Assembly (NCBI GenBank): GCA_018971195.1
Contig: JAGXBK010000005.1
Location: 1 to 45,593 of the forward strand
From: Betaproteobacteria bacterium
GTDB taxonomy: Bacteria > Pseudomonadota > Gammaproteobacteria > Burkholderiales > Casimicrobiaceae
Direction of reading: 5' to 3'
Length of the DNA stretch: 45,593 nt
The notes under the pieces: model-generated
What the model was told of the DNA's origin: nothing
Database searches by the model: none
The model's input: only the letters and a program-made list of their open reading frames with translations
Shown: positions 1 to 8,323 of the stretch, piece by piece
Layout of the letters: each line of letters opens with the position of its first letter
Position numbering within the stretch: the stretch's first letter is position 1
Program-made: the position numbers and the translations under genes

Positions 1-106
1 CTGACCCCATTTTCCCCCTTACCGCGCTGACCCCGTTTCCCGCGTATTACCGCTCTGACCCCATTTTCCCCGTTTCCCGCGTATTACAGCTCTGACCCCA
101 TTTTCC
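1..106. repeat. Array of four CTGACCCC(A/G)TTT(T)CCC-type direct repeats (complement GGGGAAAATGGGGTCAG) separated by CGTATTAC(C/A)GCT
   Basis: CTGACCCC starts at 1, 27, 55 and 92; GTTTCCCGCGTATTAC occurs twice between copies. Resembles GGGGTCAG repeats seen near REP-associated/Y1 transposases in proteobacteria (recalled, not searched). Confidence 0.8.
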
Positions 107-1133
107 GGGTCTCGGACTCGGCGGCGTAGGTGAAGCTGTCGGCGAAGAATTCCTCCGGTGAGAGCTTGCGCAGCATCGTGAAGTCGCGCCTCGCCGCGTC
201 GATCATCGGTGGCGCCCCGCAGGCATACACCTGATACCCGGACAGGTCCTTGAAATCGTTCATCACTGCCTGATGCACGAGCCCTGTGCGGCCGGGCCAG
301 GCATCGTCGGGGGCGGGATCCGAAAGTACGGGGATGAACGTGAAGTTGGGATTCTCGGTCTGCCATCTTCCCGGCAGGTCGGCGAGGTAGAGGTCGCGCT
401 TCGCGCGCGCGCCCCAGTACAGTACGATCTCGCGCGGAATCCGGTGGTGGAGCATGTGCTCGATGATCGCCTTGATCGGCGCGAAGCCGGTGCCGCCGGC
501 GACGAAGATCGCCGGCTTGTCGCTGTCCTCGCGCAGGTAGAATGCGCCGAGCGGACCCTCGAAGCGCAGGATCTCGCGCCCCTTGTAGGTCTTGAACAGC
601 GGGTCCGTGAACAATCCCCCCGGCGTGTGGCGGATATGCAGTTCGAGCAACGCGTCCGCGTGCGGTGGTGTCGCGAGCGAAAAGCTGCGGCGATGGCCGT
701 CCTTGAGCAGCAGATCGATGTACTGGCCGGCGAGGTACTGGAGGCGCTCCGACGTGGGCAGCTTCAGGCGGACGATCGCGACATCGGGGGCGACCTTGTC
801 GATCGACTCGACCCGGCAGGGGAGTCGCTTGATCTGGATGTCTCCTGCGCGGCGGACCTCGCGCACCTCGATGACAAGGTCGGTCTTCGGGCTCGCGCAA
901 CAGAAGAGCGCGAGCCCATGGCGCTTTTCGTCGTCGGTGAGCGTCGACGCCTGGTGGGGACCGTAGTCGACTTCGCCGTCCAGGATTCTCCCCTTGCAGG
1001 TTCCGCAGGCGCCGTTGCGGCAGCCGTACGGAATCATCAGGTCGGCGCGCATCGCGGCCTGCAGCACCGTTTCACCTGCATCGCAGGCGAACGCGTGGCC
1101 GCTGGGCCGTATGCTAATCTGCAGCGTCATCAA
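84..1133 (-). CDS. 2Fe-2S ferredoxin / FAD-NAD(P)H oxidoreductase (CDP-6-deoxy-3,4-glucoseen reductase-like)
   Basis: N-terminal plant-type ferredoxin motif CRNGACGTCKGR...CC; FNR-type RSFSLATPP and GGTGFAPIKAI; C-terminal tail RKMGSEL is encoded by the repeat array. Confidence 0.85.
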   Translation of the reverse strand: MMTLQISIRPSGHAFACDAGETVLQAAMRADLMIPYGCRNGACGTCKGRILDGEVDYGPHQASTLTDDEKRHGLALFCCASPKTDLVIEVREVRRAGDIQIKRLPCRVESIDKVAPDVAIVRLKLPTSERLQYLAGQYIDLLLKDGHRRSFSLATPPHADALLELHIRHTPGGLFTDPLFKTYKGREILRFEGPLGAFYLREDSDKPAIFVAGGTGFAPIKAIIEHMLHHRIPREIVLYWGARAKRDLYLADLPGRWQTENPNFTFIPVLSDPAPDDAWPGRTGLVHQAVMNDFKDLSGYQVYACGAPPMIDAARRDFTMLRKLSPEEFFADSFTYAAESETRKMGSEL

Positions 1134-1232
1134 GGGGTCCGGTGCAAGGTCGGGCAGGCGAGCGTGCGCAACGGCCGCGCAAGGCGCAGGCCCCCATCAT
1201 CGATCGGTCGGCGGCGACGCCATTTCGACGTC

Positions 1233-2138
1233 ATGGCGCAGAGAATCCTGCTCGTGGGTTGCGGCGATATCGCATTGCGCGTCGCGGAGCTGTTGCGCCA
1301 CCGCGCGCGCCTCGTCGGCATCATCCGCAATCGCGACGACGTGCGCAGGGTGCGCGCCCACGGCATCGTTCCCCTTGTCGCCGATCTCGACCAGCCGCGC
1401 TCCCTCGACTGCATCCGCACCGCGCCCTGGGCCGTCCTGCATTTTGCGCCACCGCCTTCCGGCGGCAGGGATGATCCGCGCACCGTGCGGCTCCTCGCCG
1501 CTCTCGCGAGGGCGCGGATTATACCGCAGCGCTTCGTCTACATCTCGACATCGGGCGTTTATGGCGACTGCGCGGGCGCGCGCGTCGTCGAGACGCGCCC
1601 GCTGCGGGCGCAGACGCCCCGTGCCCGCCGCCGGGTCGCCGCGGAAGCGCATCTGCGCAGTTGGGCGACGCGCCACGGTGTCGGGCTCGCGATCCTGCGC
1701 GTGCCAGGCATCTATGCGCCGACCCGCCTCCCCCTCGACCGGCTGCGCCAGGGCACGCCGGCGCTCAACGCCGATGACGACGTCTTCACCAATCACATCC
1801 ACGCCGACGACCTCGCACGGGCCGTGGTTGCGGCCCTCTACCTCGCACGGCCGAATCGCGCCTACAACGTGAGCGACGACAGCGAGATGAAGATGGGTGC
1901 ATGGTTCGATGCGATTGCCGACGCCTACCAGTTGCCGCGCCCGCCGCGCGTGAGCTGGGAGGACGCCGAGCGGCAGATCGCGCCGATGCTGCTGTCCTTC
2001 ATGAGCGAGTCGCGGCGTCTGTCGAACCTGCGGATGAAGCGCGAGCTGCGGCTCGTGCTGCGGCACCCGACGCTCACGGCGATGCTCGCCGAAGCCGCGC
2101 CGCGGACCTTGCGCAAGCAGCTCGCGCTGCCGATTTGA
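1233..2138 (+). CDS. NAD(P)-dependent epimerase/dehydratase (SDR) family protein
   Basis: MAQRILLVGCGDIALRVAELL Rossmann start; YISTSGVYGD motif; start at 1233 chosen over the longer ORF that is antisense to the upstream gene. Confidence 0.85.
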   Translation: MAQRILLVGCGDIALRVAELLRHRARLVGIIRNRDDVRRVRAHGIVPLVADLDQPRSLDCIRTAPWAVLHFAPPPSGGRDDPRTVRLLAALARARIIPQRFVYISTSGVYGDCAGARVVETRPLRAQTPRARRRVAAEAHLRSWATRHGVGLAILRVPGIYAPTRLPLDRLRQGTPALNADDDVFTNHIHADDLARAVVAALYLARPNRAYNVSDDSEMKMGAWFDAIADAYQLPRPPRVSWEDAERQIAPMLLSFMSESRRLSNLRMKRELRLVLRHPTLTAMLAEAAPRTLRKQLALPI

Positions 2139-2162
2139 CGGTGTCGGCGTGAGCGTGCGGGC

Positions 2163-3083
2163 ATGACCGGGCAGGTTCCCTCGATGCGGCCGCGACTCTC
2201 GTTCGTCGAGCGCCTCGACGCGTATGAGCGGTTGCTGCGCCTCGACAAGCCGATCGGCACGCTGCTTCTGCTGTGGCCCACATTGTCCGCACTGTGGCTC
2301 GCCACGCGCGGCCAACCCTCGCTTTCTCTGGTCGTCATCTTCGTGATGGGCACCTGGGTGATGCGCTCCGCCGGCTGCGCGTTCAACGACTGGGCCGACC
2401 GTGATTTCGACGCTCACGTGAAGCGCACCGCGCACCGGCCGCTCGCGGCCGGTGTCATCGCGCCCTGGGAGGCGCTGGTCGTCGGCGCGGTGCTCGCAGC
2501 CGTCGCCTTCACGTTCGTGCTCTTCACCAATCGGACGACCGTCCTGTGGTCGTTCCCGGCGCTGGGGATCGCGATCGCCTACCCGTTCTTCAAGCGCTTC
2601 TTTGCGATTCCGCAGGCGTTTCTCGGCATTGCCTTCTCGTTCGGCATCCCGATGGCCTATGCCGCGGCCCAGGACCGCATTGTGCCGATCGCGTGGCTCC
2701 TGCTCGCGATCAACCTGATCTGGGTCGTCGCCTACGACACCGAGTATGCGATGGTCGACCGCGACGACGATGCGAAGATCGGCATCAGGACCTCCGCGCT
2801 GACGCTCGGCCGCCACGACATCGCGGCTGTCGCGCTCTGCTACGCCGTCTATCTCGCTGCGATGGCGTGGATCGGGCGCGTCCATGCGCTCGGATGGCCA
2901 TACGCCGCCGGGCTCGCGATCGCGCTGGCGATCGCGGTCCACCACCTGTGGATCATCCGGCGGCGCGAGCGGGAAGCCTGCTTTCGCGCATTCCTCGGCA
3001 ACCACTGGCTGGGCCTCGCGATCTTCGCGGGGATCGCGCTGGACTATGCGCTGCGAGCCGGTCGCTGGCCGCGTGCGTGGTGA
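2163..3083 (+). CDS. ubiA: 4-hydroxybenzoate octaprenyltransferase
   Basis: RLDKPIGTLLLLWPT, NDWADRDFDAHVKRTAHRPLA and DTEYAMVDRDDDAKIGIRTSA motifs, multiple TM segments. Confidence 0.95.
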   Translation: MTGQVPSMRPRLSFVERLDAYERLLRLDKPIGTLLLLWPTLSALWLATRGQPSLSLVVIFVMGTWVMRSAGCAFNDWADRDFDAHVKRTAHRPLAAGVIAPWEALVVGAVLAAVAFTFVLFTNRTTVLWSFPALGIAIAYPFFKRFFAIPQAFLGIAFSFGIPMAYAAAQDRIVPIAWLLLAINLIWVVAYDTEYAMVDRDDDAKIGIRTSALTLGRHDIAAVALCYAVYLAAMAWIGRVHALGWPYAAGLAIALAIAVHHLWIIRRREREACFRAFLGNHWLGLAIFAGIALDYALRAGRWPRAW

Positions 3084-3586
3084 GCCGACCCGCTGCGCCC
3101 CGCGCCCGGCGCCGCCGCGGCCTGCCACCGGTGCTCGGGTCCGATGCGAGGGTGCTGATCCTCGGCAGCTTCCCGAGCGAGGCTTCGCTCGCCGCGAGGC
3201 AGTACTACGCGCACCCGCGCAACCATTTCTGGCCGATCCTGGGTGCCGTCCTCGGCGAGGCGCTCGCGGAGCTTCCGTATGACCAGCGGCTCGCCCGCGT
3301 GCGTGCTCACAGGGTGGGGATCTGGGATACGATCGTCGCCTGCGAGCGCGACGGAAGCCTCGACGCGGCGATCCGCAATGCCGAGTGCGGCGAGATCGCG
3401 CGGGCGCGTCGCGTCGCCCGAGGGCTGAAGGCGGTGTGCTTCAACGGGAGGACCGCGGGCCGAGCGGGCGCGGCCTGGCGCGAGGCGGGCTACGCGACGC
3501 TCGTCCTGCCGTCGACAAGCCCGGCGTACACCTTGCCCCTGGCGGACAAGCTCGCCGCATGGCGCGCGCTCGCGAGCTGGCTGTGA
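3080..3586 (+). CDS. DNA-deoxyinosine (hypoxanthine) glycosylase, UDG superfamily
   Basis: VLILGSFPSEASLAARQYYAHPRNHFWPILG and LPSTSPAY motifs; GTG start overlaps the ubiA stop (GTGA). Confidence 0.8.
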   Translation: MSRPAAPRARRRRGLPPVLGSDARVLILGSFPSEASLAARQYYAHPRNHFWPILGAVLGEALAELPYDQRLARVRAHRVGIWDTIVACERDGSLDAAIRNAECGEIARARRVARGLKAVCFNGRTAGRAGAAWREAGYATLVLPSTSPAYTLPLADKLAAWRALASWL

Positions 3587-3768
3587 TCCGCAAGCTGCGT
3601 ACGCGCGTCTACTTCGATTTCTCGGAGGTCGACGGCGAAAGGAAGTCATTGACACTCCGGAATCCCGGCCACGGGCAGGGCGAGGACTGGATGAGGGCGA
3701 AAGCGCATTTCGCGAGCGCGTGGCCGGAAGTGATGGCGAGCCTCGAAAAGCGCTACGCCAAACCCTGA
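3583..3768 (+). CDS. Small hypothetical protein, coupled by GTGA overlap to the glycosylase gene
   Basis: 61 codons from GTG at 3583 (alternative ATG 3559): VIRKLRTRVYFDFSEVDGERKSLTLRNPGHGQGEDWMRAKAHFASAWPEVMASLEKRYAKP. Confidence 0.5.
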   Translation: MIRKLRTRVYFDFSEVDGERKSLTLRNPGHGQGEDWMRAKAHFASAWPEVMASLEKRYAKP

Positions 3769-3783
3769 TCCGGAGCAAGAACG

Positions 3784-4569
3784 ATGGATATGGGATTGCG
3801 TGACAAGGTCGTCGTCGTCACCGGCGCGAGCCGGGGCATCGGCTTCGCCTGCGCGCAGGCGTTCGTCCGGGAGGGCGCGCGGGTCGCGCTGATCTCGCGC
3901 AATCGCGCGAATCTCGACGCCGCCGCGGCCAGCATCGGTGACTGCGCGCATCGCCCGACCGTGTTCGTCGCCGACCTCCGCGATGCCACGCAGGCGCTCG
4001 CCATGGTCGACGCCGTCGAGTCGACGCTGGGTCCGATCGACGTGCTGGTCAACTCGGCAGGCGCTGCGAAGCGCTATCCACCGGGCGAGATCGACGCCCA
4101 GGCGTGGCACGACGCGATGGACGCCAAGTTCTTCAGCTACATCCATCCGCTGGATGCGATCGTCAAGCGGATGGGGGCGCGCGGGCGCGGGGCGATCGTC
4201 AACATCATCGGCATGGGCGGCAAGGTCGGCCAGCCGGTGCATGTCCCCGGCGGCGCTGCCAACGCCGCACTGATGCTCGCGACGACCGGCCTTGCGGCCG
4301 CTTACGGGCCGAAAGGCGTGCGCGTCAACGCGATCAATCCCGGCGGCACGATGACCGGGCGGGTCCACGAAGGCCTCCAGGCCGAAGCGCGGATGAGCGG
4401 ACTCGGCGCGGAGGAGATTCTCGCGCGGCAGGAAGCGCGCATTCCGCTGCGCCGGCTCGGCACGCCTGAAGAGGTCGCGCAGGTGGCGCTGTTCCTCGCC
4501 TCGGCGCAGGCGAGCTACGTCACCGGCGCGATCGTTCCCATGGATGGCGGCGCCGCGTCGGTCATCTAG
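3784..4569 (+). CDS. SDR family oxidoreductase
   Basis: VVVTGASRGIGFACAQAF, NSAGA, C-terminal YVTGAIVPMDGG; start could be 3784 or 3790. Confidence 0.85.
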   Translation: MDMGLRDKVVVVTGASRGIGFACAQAFVREGARVALISRNRANLDAAAASIGDCAHRPTVFVADLRDATQALAMVDAVESTLGPIDVLVNSAGAAKRYPPGEIDAQAWHDAMDAKFFSYIHPLDAIVKRMGARGRGAIVNIIGMGGKVGQPVHVPGGAANAALMLATTGLAAAYGPKGVRVNAINPGGTMTGRVHEGLQAEARMSGLGAEEILARQEARIPLRRLGTPEEVAQVALFLASAQASYVTGAIVPMDGGAASVI

Positions 4570-4600
4570 CGTCGAATGCGGCGTCGGCGGGGGTGCCGGA

Positions 4601-4924
4601 TCAATACGCGAGCAGGGTCAGCTTTCGCGTCTTGCGCTTCGCCGGCGTGGCCGAGGCATCGGCTTGGGGTGCATCGCCTGCGTCGGCCGCCTGGAGCAGC
4701 ACGCGCGTGCCGCCCCGGGCATCGCCGATCGAAAAGGTCAATCCGCTGAGCTTCGCGAACTCGTCCCGCTCGTCGCATCGGAGTGGCGCTGAAAAGCGCA
4801 GCGTGCCGTCGCTTTCCACCTGCACGCGCCGCATCTGCCGGACGGTTGCCGACGTTGCCTTGTGGCGCTCGTGCGCCGGCAAACCTGCACCGGCAAGGCT
4901 CGCGTACCGCAGCAGCTCATCCAT
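4601..4924 (-). CDS. Hypothetical protein
   Basis: MDELLRYASLAGAGLPAHERHKATSATVRQMRRVQVESDGTLRF...; open 107 aa frame in the gap between convergent/divergent genes. Confidence 0.45.
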   Translation of the reverse strand: MDELLRYASLAGAGLPAHERHKATSATVRQMRRVQVESDGTLRFSAPLRCDERDEFAKLSGLTFSIGDARGGTRVLLQAADAGDAPQADASATPAKRKTRKLTLLAY

Positions 4925-5144
4925 GGCCAGGACTCCTCGGCAAGCCCGGCGCCGGCAGGACGCCGTGAAAGTCGCGGTAAACTCCGTGCGCAGCGCAACC
5001 CCGACCTCTTCGACAGCTGCCGGTGCGAATGATTCAAGTATCGCGACTCCTGCGAATCCGCGCGGGTGAACTATCAATGGCGCGCCGGCTGAATATTCGC
5101 ATTGCTCCAGGCACCGGTGCCGAGTCGCGACGCGGGGAAGGCCC

Positions 5145-6662
5145 ATGAGATACGCCGATCTGCGCGATTTCATCGGCCAGCTCGAGGCGGCAGGCGAATT
5201 GACCCGTGTGCGCGAGCCCGTCGACCCGAGGCTCGAGATGACGGCCCTGTGCGATCGGGCGCTACGCGCGCATGGTCCGGCGCTGCTGTTCGAGTCGCCT
5301 AAAGGAAATTTCCGCAGTCCGTCGGGCACCACGATTCCGGTGCTGGGCAACCTGTTCGGTACGCCGGAGCGCGTCGCCCGGGCGATGGGCGCCGATCCCG
5401 GTCGCTGGCAGGAGGGCCTGCGCGAAGTCGGGCGCCTGCTCGCCTACCTGAAGGAGCCCGAGCCACCGACGAGCCTGAAGGACGCGTGGCAGACGACGCG
5501 GCCGGTGTTCATGAAGGTGCTCGATATGGCGCCGAAGGAGCGTCGCTCGGGTCCCTGCCAGGAGGTCGTGTGGGAGGGTGCCGACGTCGACCTTTCACGC
5601 CTGCCGATCCAGACCTGCTGGCCGGGCGATGCGGGGCCGCTGATCACCTGGGGCCTGACGGTGACGCGCGGGCCGCACAAGAAGCGGCAAAACCTCGCGA
5701 TCTACCGCCAGCAGGTGACTGCCCGCGACAAGGTGATCATGCGCTGGCTCGCCCACCGCGGCGGTGCGCTCGATTTCCGCGACCACGCGCTGGCCTCGCC
5801 GGGGGCGCCGTTTCCGATCGCCGTGGCGCTCGGCGCCGATCCGGCGACGATCCTCGGCGCGGTGACGCCGGTGCCCGATACGCTTTCCGAATACCAGTTC
5901 GCCGGCCTGCTGCGCGGCGGACGCACCGAGATCGTCAAGTGCCTGACCCACGACCTGCAGGTTCCGGCCAGCGCCGAGATCGTGCTGGAAGGCTTCATCC
6001 GCCCCGATGCCGACGACCCTACGGGCTACGAATCCGCGCTCGAGGGGCCGTTCGGCGACCATACCGGCTATTACAACGAGACCGAGCGCTTCCCGGTGTT
6101 CACGATCGAGCGCATGACATTGCGTCGTGATCCGATCTATCACTCGACCTACACCGGCAAGCCACCCGACGAGCCGGCGGTGCTGGGCGTCGCATTGAAC
6201 GAGGTGTTCGTTCCGCTGCTGCAGCGCCAGTATCCGGAGATCGCGGACTTCTACCTGCCGCCCGAAGGCTGCAGCTACCGGCTGGCCGTCGTCGCGATGA
6301 AGAAGCAGTATGCGGGGCACGCGAAGCGCGTGATGTTCGGCATCTGGAGCTTTCTGCGCCAGTTCATGTACACGAAGATGATCATCGTCACCGACGACGA
6401 CGTGAACATCCGCGACTGGAAAGACGTGATCTGGGCGCTGACGACGCGCGTCGACCCGGCGCGCGACACGCTGATCGTGCCCGATACGCCGATCGACTAT
6501 CTCGACTTCGCGTCCCCGGTCGCCGGACTTGGCAGCAAGCTCGGCATCGATGCGACCCACAAGTGGCCCGGCGAGACCACGCGCGAATGGGGTCGCCCGA
6601 TCGCCATGGATGCGGCGGTCGAGGCGCGGGCCGACGCGATCTGGAGCGCGCTCGGGCTCTGA
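5145..6662 (+). CDS. ubiD: UbiD family decarboxylase (4-hydroxy-3-polyprenylbenzoate decarboxylase)
   Basis: [22 protein letters not shown] start; [70 protein letters not shown]. Confidence 0.93.
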   Translation: MRYADLRDFIGQLEAAGELTRVREPVDPRLEMTALCDRALRAHGPALLFESPKGNFRSPSGTTIPVLGNLFGTPERVARAMGADPGRWQEGLREVGRLLAYLKEPEPPTSLKDAWQTTRPVFMKVLDMAPKERRSGPCQEVVWEGADVDLSRLPIQTCWPGDAGPLITWGLTVTRGPHKKRQNLAIYRQQVTARDKVIMRWLAHRGGALDFRDHALASPGAPFPIAVALGADPATILGAVTPVPDTLSEYQFAGLLRGGRTEIVKCLTHDLQVPASAEIVLEGFIRPDADDPTGYESALEGPFGDHTGYYNETERFPVFTIERMTLRRDPIYHSTYTGKPPDEPAVLGVALNEVFVPLLQRQYPEIADFYLPPEGCSYRLAVVAMKKQYAGHAKRVMFGIWSFLRQFMYTKMIIVTDDDVNIRDWKDVIWALTTRVDPARDTLIVPDTPIDYLDFASPVAGLGSKLGIDATHKWPGETTREWGRPIAMDAAVEARADAIWSALGL

Positions 6663-6663
6663 C

Positions 6664-6939
6664 CTAGCGGCTGCGCAGGCCGCCGATGATGCGGAACGCG
6701 ACGAGCCCGACCGACAGCGCGCGCGCGAGCAGTCCGAGGCGGCTCGCGCCGAAGAGCGGAATCGCGAGCCGGATCGCGCGCGCGACCATCGGATGCATCC
6801 GCCCGAGGCGTCCGGCCTCGGGGTGAGGCTCGAACGCGTCCGCGAGATCGCGCACTGCCACCGCGAGGTCGATGCGCTCGAGATCGGTCCTGGCCACGAG
6901 CAGGGCCTTGCGTGTCGCGAGATCGTCGAGGCGGCTCAT
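6664..6939 (-). CDS. YqjK-like hypothetical protein
   Basis: MSRLDDLATRKALLVARTDLERIDLAVAV...; ATGA overlap with the YqjE-like gene, position in YqjD-YqjE-YqjK order. Confidence 0.6.
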   Translation of the reverse strand: MSRLDDLATRKALLVARTDLERIDLAVAVRDLADAFEPHPEAGRLGRMHPMVARAIRLAIPLFGASRLGLLARALSVGLVAFRIIGGLRSR

Positions 6940-7340
6940 GGCCGGGCCGGCGGCTCGCTGTCGCGGCGGTGATGCAGCCACTCGGCGTCCTTGCGCAGTG
7001 CATCGATCGATGCTGCGAACGGCGTCGGCGCGGCCTTGCGCAACGATGCCTGGCGCCACAGCGCTGCGGCGCCGACGATCGCATACAGCAGCGCGACGAC
7101 GACGATCGTCTCGTAGCGGTAACTGTCCCAGAAGTATGCGATGACGCCGAAAGTGACGACGATCGCCGCGAAGCCGAAGGCGACGACGGCGACGGCGACG
7201 AGTCCGATCGTCGCCTTCAGGCGCTCGCGCTCCTCGGCGAATTCCACGCTGGCGAGCTCGATGCGCGTGCGCAGCAGCGAGATCGCCGACGCGGAGAGCC
7301 GCGTCGCCACGAACCTGACTCCGCCCTCCGGGACGGGCAT
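6936..7340 (-). CDS. YqjE/phage holin-superfamily membrane protein
   Basis: Two TM helices (ATIGLVAVAVVAFGFAAIVVTFGVIAYF; TIVVVALLYAIVGAAAL) and ELASVEFAEERERLK motif. Confidence 0.75.
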   Translation of the reverse strand: MPVPEGGVRFVATRLSASAISLLRTRIELASVEFAEERERLKATIGLVAVAVVAFGFAAIVVTFGVIAYFWDSYRYETIVVVALLYAIVGAAALWRQASLRKAAPTPFAASIDALRKDAEWLHHRRDSEPPARP

Positions 7341-7353
7341 GATGATGCGACGA

Positions 7354-7653
7354 TCAGCGCCGGTTCATCAGCAGGCCGGCGACGAAGCCCATCGCGGCCG
7401 CGGCACCGATCGCCCACCAGGGGTTGTCGTGCACGTAGTCGTCGGTCACGCGTGCGGCGTCCTTCGCGCGGTCGACCGCCTCGCCCTGCAGCTCCTGCAG
7501 GCGCAGCTTGGCGGCGAGGAGCTTGGCCTCGACCTGTGCGCGCAGATCCTTCGCTCGCTCGCCGCTCTCGGTGCCGGCGCGCTTCAGCAGGTCCTCGGCA
7601 TCCGAGAGCATCGAGGAGAAATCGTCGAGGAGCGTATCGCGGGAAGTGGTCAT
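7354..7653 (-). CDS. DUF883 (ElaB/YqjD) family protein
   Basis: Coiled N-terminus and C-terminal DDYVHDNPWWAIGAAAAMGFVAGLLMNRR. Confidence 0.9.
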   Translation of the reverse strand: MTTSRDTLLDDFSSMLSDAEDLLKRAGTESGERAKDLRAQVEAKLLAAKLRLQELQGEAVDRAKDAARVTDDYVHDNPWWAIGAAAAMGFVAGLLMNRR

Positions 7654-7730
7654 GCTCGACTCCTTCTGATGGGGTTACCGGGTCGCGGCATCGTCCGCTG
7701 GGATCGCGCGTGCCGCGGTCGATCCGATCC

Positions 7731-7736
7731 ATTATA
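7731..7736 (-). promoter_or_regulatory. Candidate -10 box (TATAAT) for the DUF883-YqjE-YqjK operon
   Basis: Perfect TATAAT on the minus strand, 78 bp upstream of the DUF883 ATG; no convincing -35. Confidence 0.4.
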
Positions 7737-7871
7737 GCGGCCGGGCACCGGATGCGGGCAAAGCGCGCCCGGCGGCGACGCCCGGACCGCTTGATACGGA
7801 CACGGGCTCCCCAATCTATCGCGATACAACGGGCGCCGACGGGCGGCGCGCGTGGAACCAGGGAGATTTCG

Positions 7872-8312
7872 ATGGCCGACTTTCCTTCACCGGTCCCCCC
7901 CGCGGCTTCGACGCCGCCCGGAGCGGCACGCCCGTTGCCGGTCAACGCAGCGCTGCTCGTCTACGCATTGTTCGCCATCGCGGCGCTCATCGGCGTCGCC
8001 TCCCACGGCTTTCCGCTGTTCGCGCCGCTGCTCGGCGTGGTCGGCATCGTCGCGATCATCATCGCCTACGTGAAGCGCGACGAGGCGGCCGGCAGCTGGC
8101 TCGCGTCCCACTTCCGCTGGCAGGTTCGCACGTTCTGGTGGTCGCTGCTGTGGGCGACGCTCGGGGCGCTGGTCCTGGTCACGCTGGGCCTGATCCTCAT
8201 CGGCATCCCGATCGCTTTCGCGATCTGGGCCGCGGATACGATCTGGGTCATCTACCGCGTCGTGCGCGGCTACCTGCTGTTCCACGAGAGCCAGCCGGTG
8301 CCGGGGATGTAG
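7872..8312 (+). CDS. DUF4870-like membrane protein
   Basis: MADFPSPVPPAAS...; hydrophobic helices, HFRWQVRTFWWSLLW motif and WVIYRVVRGYLLF end. Confidence 0.75.
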   Translation: MADFPSPVPPAASTPPGAARPLPVNAALLVYALFAIAALIGVASHGFPLFAPLLGVVGIVAIIIAYVKRDEAAGSWLASHFRWQVRTFWWSLLWATLGALVLVTLGLILIGIPIAFAIWAADTIWVIYRVVRGYLLFHESQPVPGM

Positions 8313-8323
8313 CGGGCTCCGCC

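Noticed and set aside
1-106. CRISPR array interpretation of the left-edge repeats
   Set aside because: Units are short and irregularly spaced (26, 28, 37 bp) with repeated rather than unique spacers.
1515-1525. ATTATACC (-10-like complement) inside the epimerase gene
   Set aside because: Lies within a coding region with no minus-strand gene downstream; likely chance.
1197-3128. 643-aa minus-strand ORF
   Set aside because: Antisense to the epimerase and ubiA genes; compositionally biased.
6936-7340. Prophage remnant suggested by holin-superfamily membrane protein
   Set aside because: Neighbouring DUF883 and YqjK-like genes match the chromosomal YqjD-YqjE-YqjK envelope cluster; no phage structural genes nearby.
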